Source: Stieleria varia (GTDB lineage Bacteria; Planctomycetota; Planctomycetia; Pirellulales; Pirellulaceae). Taken from it: DNA of 64,000 nt. A model generated the notes under the pieces. It had not been told where the DNA came from. It did no database searches and saw nothing but the letters and a program-made list of their open reading frames with translations. The stretch spans positions 2,232,001 through 2,296,000 of the forward strand of contig NZ_CP151726.1 in assembly GCF_038443385.1 (NCBI RefSeq), given 5' to 3'. The position numbers and the translations under genes are program-made. Positions 19,904-28,272 of this stretch are shown piece by piece (positions within the stretch are counted from its first letter, which is position 1; each line of letters begins with the position of its first letter).

Positions 19904-20075
19904 GCCACCTCCCCCAAGGAACTTGGGGGAGGTCGAGCAGAGCCGTTTAGGCGAATGCGAGGGAGGGGGTATGGGTGAAGCAGTAGGTTCACCAACGCGG
20001 TTTGCGGCGCGTAGGCCCCCTCCCGGATCTTGCTTCGCTCGATCCGACCTCCCCCGGCTGCGCCGGTGGAGGTGA
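19904..20075. repeat. Approximately 170-bp intergenic element, inverted copy
   Basis: Same element as 9301-9471 but in the opposite orientation, with GGAGGTCGAGCAGAGCCGTT at the left and a GATCCGACCTCC segment at the right. The two ends of the element (CACCTCCCCC and GGTGGAGGTG) are themselves inverted. Confidence 0.75.
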
Positions 20076-20132
20076 CAGAAAACTTGCGCAAACCCTTAAT
20101 GACACAACACCAAACTTTGAGCAGTCCACCTT

Positions 20133-20263
20133 TAGTGCATCGTCCAGTCTTAGAACGTGGGTTCGGTAGATGAGCCGTTTTGGCGTTAGCCACGGTTTTC
20201 GTGACACAACCGTGGCTAACGCCAAAACGGCTAACCCCAAAATCAAGACCGGACGATGCACTA
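20133..20263. repeat. 131-bp element with nested perfect inverted repeats
   Basis: Outer arms TAGTGCATCGTCC (20133-20145) and its exact complement (20251-20263) enclose an inner perfect 25-bp inverted repeat (20173-20197 with 20208-20232, 10-base loop). The size and nesting suggest a miniature mobile or palindromic element rather than a terminator. Confidence 0.8.
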
Positions 20264-20346
20264 GCCTGGATAATTCATCGGCCGAAACGATTGACGTTAC
20301 AATGGCCTCTTCATCCCGACCATTGCCCCTCCTGGAGACCTGACCG

Positions 20347-21783
20347 ATGGCAGGTGGCTCAAACAATCGCTCCCGCAATTTACTGCCCTACCAGGGGCTG
20401 CCCGAATTGGCCGGACTCTGCTCCATGGACCGAGCGATCGATGCTTCCTGGAGTCTTGATGAAAGCGTTCAACGATTGAAACGGCTTCACTACGTGCTCA
20501 AGCGAATGCATGAGATCCTCACGTCGCGGATCACGGCGGAGCCCATCTACGAACTCAAAACGGCGATGAGTTATCACGCTTACTTGTTCGCCGAGCAAGT
20601 GACGCTGGTCCGCAAACGTGTCGCCGAGATGCGAGAGCCACCGCTGGAACTGGACAAGATTCCTCATCCGGCATTGGAGCTGCTGATGGATGAACTCCAG
20701 TCCGCTCCTGACACCGCTCACTTTCTGATGGGGGCGTACCAAGATGTTTTGCCAGCGATCATCGGTTGCTGTATCCGATTGAAACACGATGCGCACCCGC
20801 TTGCCGATGCACCTACGGTTCGTGTTGCGAAACTGATTGAATTCGAGTTGCAGGATCTGCTGGAGTTTGGCAACCACGCCGTTTATTGTCTTGTCAACGA
20901 ACCTGAGGTGGAACATGCCCAGCCTTGGCTGGGGCATTTGCGAAAATGCTTGGCTGCGTCAGGTCACATTGATGGCACGGAGCCGGAGAGTGATGAGGTC
21001 CCGCCACGTTTTTTTAGCAAACCAGTCGCTCAGTACGATCCCGAGCCGAAACGTGATCATCGGTTCCAGGATCGCTACAACGCGGGCGTGAATCCCGAAT
21101 CGTTTCTTTATGATGAACGCTTCTCGGCTCGCGACAAAACCCTGATGATGTACTACAAGCGGATTCGGGAACTGGATGTGCCTGAGATGATGGCCAGCAT
21201 CCTGGTCGAACTTCGTGACGATGAGCCGTGGGAGTTCCACATGGAAATGTCGCGTCAGCTGTGGGACGAAGCCCGGCATGCGATGATGGGGCAAGTCGGT
21301 TTTGTATCGCACGATATCGATTGGACACAAATTCCGATCAATTTCACGTGGTCCAAGAATCTCAATGAGCAACTCAATGCCCGCGAGCGTCACGGCGTTT
21401 TGTTCTTCATCGAACAAAACCTGATGCCCAAGAACGGCAAACGCTATGAATGGGAAGTTGCCACGCAAAGCGGTGACCCGCTGTCGAAACTCTTTCAGGA
21501 TTTTGACTGGGCCGACGAAGTCCTGCATGCTCAGATCGGCAGACGATGGTATGTGCCCCAATTCGGCAACTTAAGCGAAGCTCTCGCCTACGGTGACAAG
21601 TGCTGGTCGCAAGTGCTGAGTCACTGGCAGAGCTATCGTGACAAAGGACTGACCGATCACCGCAATTGGTGGCCCGACCTTTATCGTCAAGCTTGTCTCA
21701 AATGGGGTGTCCAGCCCGATCCCGAAGCCCTCGCCTTTCACGACACCTACGAAGAAAAACGAGCTGACCTGGAGTCCATCTGA
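20347..21783 (+). CDS. Ferritin-like di-iron domain protein, function unknown
   Basis: A 478-residue soluble, mostly helical protein without a signal peptide. The C-terminal half holds two metal-type motifs. EFHMEMSRQLWDEARH near residue 300 has Glu and ExxH in the spacing of ferritin-like helices. ADEVLHAQIGRRW near residue 393 has a second ExxH. These fit a four-helix carboxylate-bridged di-iron site. The N-terminal half (residues 30-200) is helical with no motif I know. Family members of this type include rubrerythrin-like, DUF455-like and oxygenase proteins, but I cannot assign the reaction. The start ATG at 20347 is preceded by GGAGACC. Confidence 0.55.
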   Translation: MAGGSNNRSRNLLPYQGLPELAGLCSMDRAIDASWSLDESVQRLKRLHYVLKRMHEILTSRITAEPIYELKTAMSYHAYLFAEQVTLVRKRVAEMREPPLELDKIPHPALELLMDELQSAPDTAHFLMGAYQDVLPAIIGCCIRLKHDAHPLADAPTVRVAKLIEFELQDLLEFGNHAVYCLVNEPEVEHAQPWLGHLRKCLAASGHIDGTEPESDEVPPRFFSKPVAQYDPEPKRDHRFQDRYNAGVNPESFLYDERFSARDKTLMMYYKRIRELDVPEMMASILVELRDDEPWEFHMEMSRQLWDEARHAMMGQVGFVSHDIDWTQIPINFTWSKNLNEQLNARERHGVLFFIEQNLMPKNGKRYEWEVATQSGDPLSKLFQDFDWADEVLHAQIGRRWYVPQFGNLSEALAYGDKCWSQVLSHWQSYRDKGLTDHRNWWPDLYRQACLKWGVQPDPEALAFHDTYEEKRADLESI

Positions 21784-21917
21784 GTACGTCAGGCTTTCCA
21801 GCCTGACATACCCCATGCAAGTGTCAGGCTAGAAAGCCTGACGTACGCGATGCAAGTGTCAGGCTAGAAAGCCTGACGTACGCGATGCAAGTGTCAGGCT
21901 AGAAAGCCTGACGTACC
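21784..21917. repeat. 35-bp tandem repeat of an AGGCTAGAAAGCCT palindrome
   Basis: One divergent unit at 21784-21814 is followed by three near-perfect 35-bp units (21815-21849, 21850-21884, 21885-21917), each starting ATGCAAGTGTCAGGC. Each unit contains the CAGGCTxxAAAGCCTG palindrome family also seen at 9206-9231 and 30917-31030. Confidence 0.9.
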
Positions 21918-21935
21918 CTCACGAAAGTCACTCCC

Positions 21936-23342
21936 ATGTCTGATCAATCTATCGGTCGTCGAAAGCTGCTGAAACTGTCCGGCATCTCCTTGGCAGGCGG
22001 GATGATGACCGTCTCCTCGATGCCCCGAGTCGTCGCGCAAGATCCTGTATCGTCTCCGATTGACGTGCGTGTCTTGAATGCTCGCGACCGTGTCCCGATG
22101 TCCTTCATCATCGATGACTCGACATGCCTGGTGAACATGGGACACTTTTGCATGCCGCAGTTTGCCGAAGCGTGGCCGACGCGGCCGATTTATCAGCAAC
22201 CCTGGCAAGAGTGGCCGCGTGAGATCCCCGACGCTTTTGTGCGAGAGTTTGGCGAGTGGTGCGCCGAGCAAGGAGTGCGGGGCAAGTACAGTATTGTCCC
22301 CTATCCGGCCTGCGTCGGTTGGATGGACCGAGGATTGCCGGGTTGGTCCAAACAAGCGTTGCAGGACAGCTTGTCGCTCGTGCGAGACTTGATGATGCCC
22401 CACTGGGACATTCATCCAGAAATGATCACGCACACACGCGTGATTGATTTGAAGACGGGTCGACCGATGGAATCCGCTGACGCGTCGACGATGGAAAACA
22501 GTTATCCGCAAACGGATATCAGCACGGACCATCTGGCCGAGTATCTGGCGTACGCTTTACAAATTTTGAAAAACTGCGGCCTTACCTGCGAAGGGATCAC
22601 GACTCCCGGAGGATTTGGCAATCGCGTCAAAGACAAATTGCCCATCGCGGTGCATCAAGCGGTGCGTGATGTGTTCTCCACTGAATTGCCTCACTATTTC
22701 AAATACGTCCATGCAGGTGATCAAAGCACCGATCCGAAATTGGAGTTCATCGGCAGCCAGCGGACCATCGACAACCTCACCGTGAATGTGCCCGCCGGGA
22801 CCGGCGACTGGTTTGGCGGATGGGAAGGCACGCAGGCGGTGGCCGGCGACAAGTACTGTAATGCAGACGCAACCGCAGGACGGATGGTGGAGATGATCCA
22901 GCGTGGACAGCCCGCCGTGATGCTGTGTCACTGGCCTGGACTCTATTGCAACGGAGCGAAAACAGGTTTCACCGCATTTCAAAAGGTCGTGCTGGCGTTG
23001 GCGGAGCGATACGGTGACCGCACGCAATGGATGAAGCTCAGTGAGATTGCACGCTACGCCGCGGCCAAGGAATTTGTCACGTTCTCAGGACCGACCGGCA
23101 TCACGGGACCAGGGGATTCGATTCTGGCAATCAAGTCGCCGATTCGCTGCGACGGATTCACTTTTGAAATCGCGACGCGAGCGAAGTCGACGACGCTCAG
23201 CATCACTCAAGCCGGTCAGATGCGAAATCTGAAGGAAGTCGCATCGAGGAAGGACTTGATACACGACTCCTTTACACGTGAAGCCGACAATACGGTGGTG
23301 TGTGTGAACATTGCCAAAGGCGACGCAATGCTGGTGCTGTGA
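21936..23342 (+). CDS. Tat-exported protein, polysaccharide-deacetylase-like
   Basis: A 468-residue protein with a twin-arginine signal (GRRKLLKLSG at residues 7-16, then a Gly/Met/Val-rich core to about residue 35). It opens with VPMSFIIDDSTCLVNMGHF, with an Asp-Asp pair typical of NodB-like deacetylase folds. It also has GITTPGGFGNRV near 218 and VMLCHWPGLY near 328. The Tat signal implies export of a folded, possibly metal-bound protein. The fold assignment is weak; no catalytic triad could be confirmed by eye. It stands alone after a tandem repeat. Confidence 0.5.
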   Translation: MSDQSIGRRKLLKLSGISLAGGMMTVSSMPRVVAQDPVSSPIDVRVLNARDRVPMSFIIDDSTCLVNMGHFCMPQFAEAWPTRPIYQQPWQEWPREIPDAFVREFGEWCAEQGVRGKYSIVPYPACVGWMDRGLPGWSKQALQDSLSLVRDLMMPHWDIHPEMITHTRVIDLKTGRPMESADASTMENSYPQTDISTDHLAEYLAYALQILKNCGLTCEGITTPGGFGNRVKDKLPIAVHQAVRDVFSTELPHYFKYVHAGDQSTDPKLEFIGSQRTIDNLTVNVPAGTGDWFGGWEGTQAVAGDKYCNADATAGRMVEMIQRGQPAVMLCHWPGLYCNGAKTGFTAFQKVVLALAERYGDRTQWMKLSEIARYAAAKEFVTFSGPTGITGPGDSILAIKSPIRCDGFTFEIATRAKSTTLSITQAGQMRNLKEVASRKDLIHDSFTREADNTVVCVNIAKGDAMLVL

Positions 23343-23408
23343 ATTTTCTCCATTGAAGGTCAATTTGAGATCGCAGCATTAGTGCCAAAATCGCGAGTCC
23401 AGCTTTGC

Positions 23409-23475
23409 TACCAGCACGACGCGCAAGCGAGTGATTCACGGAGTTTTATTCACTCGCTTGCGCTTCGTGCTGGTA
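23409..23475. repeat. 26-bp inverted repeat, one mismatch
   Basis: Arms 23409-23434 (TACCAGCACGACGCGCAAGC start) and 23450-23475 pair with one mismatch across a 15-base loop. It lies between two convergent genes and could act as a bidirectional transcription stop, though there is no T-run. Confidence 0.75.
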
Positions 23476-23516
23476 TTTGCGTTGTTTCCAATCAACGCCA
23501 ATTCACGATCGCAGCA

Positions 23517-23849
23517 CTAGACTTGCTCGTAGAGCATCCCCAGTTGGAACAGCCCCGAGGAATGGCCGTCGCTGAAGGCGATGTTGTAGGCATACGTGCC
23601 CACGGGACGCATGGCGGTGATCGTCAGCGGCAGGGTTTCCTGCATCGTCAGAACGGGCAATCCGATTGACTTGGCGGCTGGCTCACTTGCATCGGTGCCG
23701 GTTTCCTTGCTGCGTTTCTTTTCACGACAGGTCGCGCAGGGGCAGCGTTTGCGCAGCTCGGCAGCGGTCCAACGCGTGGTCTTGTCGTCGGTCCAGTGGA
23801 TAATGATTGCAGACGGGCCGTCTCGTTGAATCGACTGTGGGGTCGGCAT
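23517..23849 (-). CDS. DUF971 domain protein
   Basis: A 110-residue protein with the DUF971 layout: IIIHWTDDKTTRW, LRKRCPCATCREKK with three Cys, then GTYAYNIAFSDGHSSGLFQLGMLYE. The domain also occurs at the N-terminus of gamma-butyrobetaine hydroxylases and as a stand-alone protein near Fe-S or Mrp-type genes. The role is unknown. It lies upstream of nothing obvious, convergent with the Tat protein and followed on the opposite side by the polysaccharide set. Confidence 0.8.
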   Translation of the reverse strand: MPTPQSIQRDGPSAIIIHWTDDKTTRWTAAELRKRCPCATCREKKRSKETGTDASEPAAKSIGLPVLTMQETLPLTITAMRPVGTYAYNIAFSDGHSSGLFQLGMLYEQV

Positions 23850-23920
23850 GGCGTGGTTGGGGCGTGTGAACCTGGTTTGCAGAGACGTTCACTTGAACGT
23901 GGGTTGCAGAGCCGTTCACT

Positions 23921-24727
23921 CTACCCGAACTGGATTTCTTCGGAAGGCTCCACGCCGCCTTCGGTGCTGCCAGGCTTGAGTCCCAGTTTCTGCAACAACA
24001 ACCGAGTCACGAAGGCCGGGTTGGTGGTCAAATAGCGTTTCCACAGACGGCCGGGTTCTTTGGTCAGTCGGTAAAACCATTCCAATCCCCGCTTTTGCAT
24101 CCACGCCGGAGCTTGATCGAGCATTCCGGCGTGAAACGCAAATGCGGCTCCCACGGCGATCAGTGGCATCTGGATCCGACTCCGCATCTCGTAGGCGAAC
24201 ACTTCTTGGCGTGGGCAACCCAAGCCGACGAAGCAGATCCCCGCGCCGCTGGCGTTGATTTCCTCGGCCAATGAGTCTCGTTCTTCATCGGTCAAGGTTC
24301 GGAACTTGGACGCGCGTTTGCCGGCAATCCTTAGACCGTCAAATTTTTCACACAACCGCATCGCAAATTGATCGAGCATCTCATCGGTCGCGCCAAAGAG
24401 AAACACCGGGACGTCCTGTTGGGCTGCGGCGCGACAAAGTTCCAGCGTCAAATTGGGGCCGTAGACACGATCCGTCAGTCCACATCCGTGCAGCCAGTTG
24501 AGCGCCCATCGGACAGGTTGACCGTCGGGACAGACGAGATCGAATCGGTTCAAGCGATACTGATGAGCCGGGTCGCTGACGCCTGTCATCACTCCGTGAA
24601 CAGCCAATGCGGTAACGGCCATCGACTGATGTGCGTTACCCGCTGCGATGATTTTCGCCACTGCGGCTTCGTAATCGATCGCGCTGACGCCGATCCCTAG
24701 TACGTTGTGTTTGCCCAAATCGATCAT
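23921..24727 (-). CDS. WecG/TagA/CpsF family glycosyltransferase
   Basis: A 268-residue GT26-type enzyme that adds a (N-acetyl)mannosamine-type sugar to a lipid-linked intermediate. The family markers are VCPDGQPVRWALNWLHG near residue 66, DRVYGPNLTLELC, FLFGATDEM, and CFVGLGCPRQEVFAYEMRS near residue 166, followed by the GAAFAFHAG block. It is the last gene of the minus-strand polysaccharide set and lies 10 bp after the deacetylase stop. No signal peptide; probably membrane-associated through its C-terminus. Confidence 0.9.
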   Translation of the reverse strand: MIDLGKHNVLGIGVSAIDYEAAVAKIIAAGNAHQSMAVTALAVHGVMTGVSDPAHQYRLNRFDLVCPDGQPVRWALNWLHGCGLTDRVYGPNLTLELCRAAAQQDVPVFLFGATDEMLDQFAMRLCEKFDGLRIAGKRASKFRTLTDEERDSLAEEINASGAGICFVGLGCPRQEVFAYEMRSRIQMPLIAVGAAFAFHAGMLDQAPAWMQKRGLEWFYRLTKEPGRLWKRYLTTNPAFVTRLLLQKLGLKPGSTEGGVEPSEEIQFG

Positions 24728-24737
24728 GGTTTCATGG

Positions 24738-25733
24738 TCAGGTGGTGAGAGCGGCGTGCATAGGTGAGGTGACCGTTGTCAATTGGCTTCGTTTGATCGA
24801 GTTCGGGTCCAGTGCGGCGACTTGATCGATCATGCAGTGGACGTCGAATCGCTGAGCAAGTTGACCGAGCGCCCATTTGACGAGCGAGATTTTCTTGTCT
24901 CGCGGCATCTTCATTCCGGGGAAGTACGCCATGTCGGCGTCGTCTTCGCGGCCGAGAAAATCCGGCGGGTGCAGCAGGATCGACGGCGATGTCCCCGTCA
25001 ACGTGCACAGTCGCAATGCGGTACGAAAGTACGATTTGGCCGTGGCCGTCGAGAAACCGGCCAGGAATGTAAAGTAGCTGAAGTGGATCGGCGTGCGTGT
25101 CAACGGCATGACCGTCACCGGCAGTTCCCAAAGGGCAGCGTTATCAATCTCACGACGATAGGGTCGATTGGGATTTCGCATCGCGGCAAATCCGCCATAG
25201 AGTTTCTTGGCACGCTCGCGTTGCTCGCCTTGCAGTTTGGTTCGCATCAAAAAAACGGCGCGGGCGATGGGGGCCATCGACGTGGGAAAGATCGACGCGT
25301 CGTAAACGTAGTCCAGCCTGCTCAGCACCCGCAGGACTTCGTCGGGACAACTGAACCCGGGACCACGAAACCCGACGCAACGTTGCCCCGTGACTTGCTC
25401 GATCGCATCGTGCGTCTGGGCGACTTCGTCATGGATCTCGTCGTCATCCATCGTGTGCATCCACGGCAGATGATTGAGTGAATGATTGGCGTATTCGCAA
25501 ATGGGCAACCGTCGCAGCGACAGAATCGCGTCGCAATCGGCGTCACTTTGCAAATCGCGTCCGACGATAAAAGCGGTCAAGGGCAAGTTCTTTTCGCCCA
25601 GGACATCGACGATGCGATCCGCTGCGAGCTGCAAGTAGCTCGACGCGTCTTGCCAGTCTTCCCGCCCGGCGGCTCTCAAGTAAGCCCATTTGTTGTCGAA
25701 GTCCAGCGACAAGCTCGCGATCGGCTTGCTCAT
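24738..25733 (-). CDS. Polysaccharide deacetylase family protein
   Basis: A 331-residue NodB-homology protein. SLSLDFDNKWAYL near residue 7 gives the first acidic residues, ICEYANHSLNHLPW near residue 83 supplies the His-His metal site (HxxxH), and RGPGFSCPDEVLRVL near 128 is the following motif. ILLHPPDFLG near residue 252 supplies the late His. It likely removes acetyl groups from a cell-surface polysaccharide. The start ATG at 25733 overlaps the preceding glycosyltransferase stop (ATGA), so they are translationally coupled. The frame upstream of 25733 is an extension inside that gene. Confidence 0.85.
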   Translation of the reverse strand: MSKPIASLSLDFDNKWAYLRAAGREDWQDASSYLQLAADRIVDVLGEKNLPLTAFIVGRDLQSDADCDAILSLRRLPICEYANHSLNHLPWMHTMDDDEIHDEVAQTHDAIEQVTGQRCVGFRGPGFSCPDEVLRVLSRLDYVYDASIFPTSMAPIARAVFLMRTKLQGEQRERAKKLYGGFAAMRNPNRPYRREIDNAALWELPVTVMPLTRTPIHFSYFTFLAGFSTATAKSYFRTALRLCTLTGTSPSILLHPPDFLGREDDADMAYFPGMKMPRDKKISLVKWALGQLAQRFDVHCMIDQVAALDPNSIKRSQLTTVTSPMHAALTT

Positions 25734-26983
25734 TGCCCGGACTCCGATTTCACGCCGGCAACCGCAGTTTCGCTGTCCACGCGAGCGGGCCACAATTCTC
25801 GAATGGCTTGTACCGCACCGGATGCCGCCCAAGCCGGCGTGCGTTCCTCGACACTGTCGCGGCATTCGTGACGCATCTCGGTGAGCCGGTCGGCGGAGAC
25901 GCCAAAGTAGGCGTTGAGGCTTCGGGCGAGCGAGCTTTCGTCGGCTGGGTCGTATTGCCAGCCGTTGATTCCATCGCGAATCAGAGTGGTGACCGCTTGA
26001 GCGTATATGCTGCCGATCACCGGAGTGCCTGCCTGCAGCGATTCATTGACCACCAGCAGCCATTCGTCGGCCAAGGTCGGTGCGATCACCGCACCACAGC
26101 TGCGCAATTCTGTGGAAAGTTCTTTGGCAGGCACGTTGCCCAACAAGGTCAGGGTCAAATTGGTCGGCAGCGAAAGTGACTGCAGCTGGTCTCGTAACGG
26201 TCCGTCACCGGCAAGTCGCATTTCGATGGATTGCTCTGGATGATCGATGCAGTAGCGTTGCAACTGCGTCATCATGGGCAGGACGCCTTTGCGTTCACTG
26301 AGTTGACCGACACAAAGCAGTCGATGGCGGGTCTGTCCGTCTACACGTTCGACCGGTCCCATGTGCAGCGTGCGATCGTCCGCGGCGTAGGGAAAGTGAT
26401 ATAAGGCATTGTCGGGAACGCCGAGTTGTTGCAAATAGCTTTGGCAGGAGGGACCGTTGTAGGTCAACGCGTCGGCGCGGCGGACCAGTCGTTTACGAAG
26501 GGTTTGGCGAAGCCAGCCGCGGTGCCGCTCGGTGTGCTCGCTCATGTAGGTGCACAAGATGCTCTTGGTGCCTGGGTTTCGGCGACAGTAGTGTGTCGCG
26601 CCCAGCGAACGCGCACCCAATTCCAACGACATCACCACGTCGGGACGCAATTGCCGTAGTCGACGCTGAGTATCGTAGGGGATGTGAACATAGAGTTCGT
26701 CATTAAACTTCGTTCCCTTGCTGTCACGATGCTTCCACCGTCGACGAACCGTCCAAGTATTTTGCACGGTGACGTCCAGCCCACCCCAGTCCGGAGTGAA
26801 GTCCCGATTGGGTTCGATCGGGGTACTCAGCAAGACGTGGAAATCACGAACGCAGGCAGCGATTTCTTGCAACACACGGACTTGATAGAGCGGGATGTAG
26901 TGCGTCAAGAATACGACTCGCGCATCGACAATCCCATCGTCAAGCGACGCGGCAGCGAATGTCGATGGGTCACGCAATAACAC
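25730..26983 (-). CDS. Glycosyltransferase family 4 (GT-B fold)
   Basis: A 417-residue protein. The N-terminal Rossmann half begins VVFLTHYIPLYQVRVLQEI. The C-terminal half has LLCVGQLSERKGVLPM near residue 232, MRLAGDGPLRDQL, and the EX7E-type nucleotide-sugar site in LADEWLLVVNESLQAGTPVIGS near residue 315-335. It transfers a sugar to a growing lipid-linked oligosaccharide. It lies between the initiating sugar transferase (17 bp upstream) and the deacetylase (4-bp overlap). The donor sugar cannot be predicted. Confidence 0.88.
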   Translation of the reverse strand: MLLRDPSTFAAASLDDGIVDARVVFLTHYIPLYQVRVLQEIAACVRDFHVLLSTPIEPNRDFTPDWGGLDVTVQNTWTVRRRWKHRDSKGTKFNDELYVHIPYDTQRRLRQLRPDVVMSLELGARSLGATHYCRRNPGTKSILCTYMSEHTERHRGWLRQTLRKRLVRRADALTYNGPSCQSYLQQLGVPDNALYHFPYAADDRTLHMGPVERVDGQTRHRLLCVGQLSERKGVLPMMTQLQRYCIDHPEQSIEMRLAGDGPLRDQLQSLSLPTNLTLTLLGNVPAKELSTELRSCGAVIAPTLADEWLLVVNESLQAGTPVIGSIYAQAVTTLIRDGINGWQYDPADESSLARSLNAYFGVSADRLTEMRHECRDSVEERTPAWAASGAVQAIRELWPARVDSETAVAGVKSESGQ

Positions 26984-27000
26984 GTTCTTTGCAGCTCAAG

Positions 27001-28131
27001 TCAGTCACCTCCGCGTCCAGTCATCGGCACCAGGACGGTACTGAAGATAAGACGGAGGTCTTGCCAGAAATTGTTTCGATCGACGTATTGTAAATCCATC
27101 CGCATCCAGTCATCAAACGTTTCGGCTTTCGCCTTGTTGATTTGCCAATGACAGGTCATGCCAGGACGGACATCCAATCGACGACGATGCCATCGGTTGC
27201 AGGCGCGGCTTTCGTGCCACGGCAGCGGTCGGGGACCGACCAACGACATATCGCCTCTGAGCACATTGATCAGTTGAGGCAATTCGTCAATGCACGAAGC
27301 GCGTAAAAAATGGCCGACTCGCGTCACTCGGGGGTCATTTTTGATTTTGAACGCAGGACCGTCACGATGGCTCTCCGCACGCAAAGCCGCTTGTTTGGCC
27401 TCGGCGTCGACCACCATCGATCGAAACTTGTAGATGGTGAACGGTTTCCCGCCGCGACCTTCTCGGGTTTGGCGAAAGAAGATGGGGCCGGGACTGGTCG
27501 CTTTGACCGCGATCATCGCCGTGATCAAGACTGGACTGGCCGCAATCAAGCCGGCGCCGGCTCCCACGATGTCGACGACACGTTTGGCAAGTCCCTGCGA
27601 GAGTGACCGCGAGACCATCGGCTTTTCCGCCGTGACCTCGACCTCAGCGTGATCTACCCGCAACCACTGTGCGACGCCATCATCGCCCACGCGTCGACGT
27701 CCACCGGACCCACCGCTGTGGTCGTCCGAATCGGATCGAAATCCATCCGGATCATGGACCCGCAACGATAGCTGCACTGCAAGGTTGGCCGCATCGCACA
27801 GTTGTGACATGCGGTCCAGCACCGAGCGCCCGCCCATCTCAGGCGTGTCGACCAACAGCACCGCAAACTCATGTTTGCCCAAGTCCGCTTTTTGATCGGT
27901 GATCCGCAAATGTCGGTGCAGGATTCGGATCAACGCGTTGCGTCCTTTGCGGCGGCGGCTGGCACCGAGCAATCGGATCGTCACGATACAGAATGGAAAC
28001 GAACGCCGCGTGGCGCGAATTCTCTCTCGCGAAACTTCGCGGTTGAATTCCGTCAGCGTCAACAACAGCGAATCACCGTCGTTGCCGACGGGCCAGACGC
28101 CGCTCAATGGTCTCAACAATGCTCCTAGCAT
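27001..28131 (-). CDS. Initiating sugar transferase with degenerate GGDEF-like N-terminal domain
   Basis: A 376-residue protein. The C-terminal half (about 165-370) is a bacterial sugar transferase (WcaJ/EpsL type): one membrane hairpin, KRVVDIVGAGAGLIAASPVLITAMI, then SPGPIFFRQTREGRGGKPFTIYKFRSM and the active region SCIDELPQLINVLRGDMSLVGPRP. It would load the first sugar-1-phosphate onto undecaprenyl phosphate. The N-terminal 130 residues look like a diguanylate-cyclase fold without the catalytic signature (LGKHEFAVLLVDTP stands where GGDEF would be). This half is a likely sensor or regulatory domain; that reading is an inference from pattern alone. Confidence 0.88.
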   Translation of the reverse strand: MLGALLRPLSGVWPVGNDGDSLLLTLTEFNREVSRERIRATRRSFPFCIVTIRLLGASRRRKGRNALIRILHRHLRITDQKADLGKHEFAVLLVDTPEMGGRSVLDRMSQLCDAANLAVQLSLRVHDPDGFRSDSDDHSGGSGGRRRVGDDGVAQWLRVDHAEVEVTAEKPMVSRSLSQGLAKRVVDIVGAGAGLIAASPVLITAMIAVKATSPGPIFFRQTREGRGGKPFTIYKFRSMVVDAEAKQAALRAESHRDGPAFKIKNDPRVTRVGHFLRASCIDELPQLINVLRGDMSLVGPRPLPWHESRACNRWHRRRLDVRPGMTCHWQINKAKAETFDDWMRMDLQYVDRNNFWQDLRLIFSTVLVPMTGRGGD

Positions 28132-28272
28132 TGGGGAATCACCTTAAAAGGACGGTCGCCGCGAATCCAAACGTGCTGCGAACGATCCGTCTCATCATGT
28201 GGGCGAAGACTCCGTGTCTTCGCGTTGTAAATCAAGTTGTCACGTCAAAAAAGCTAAATGCCCACGAATCGT

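Noticed and set aside
21815-21917. Regular direct repeats that might suggest a CRISPR array
   Set aside because: Units follow each other without unique spacers, are palindromic, and there is no cas gene; they are tandem repeats.
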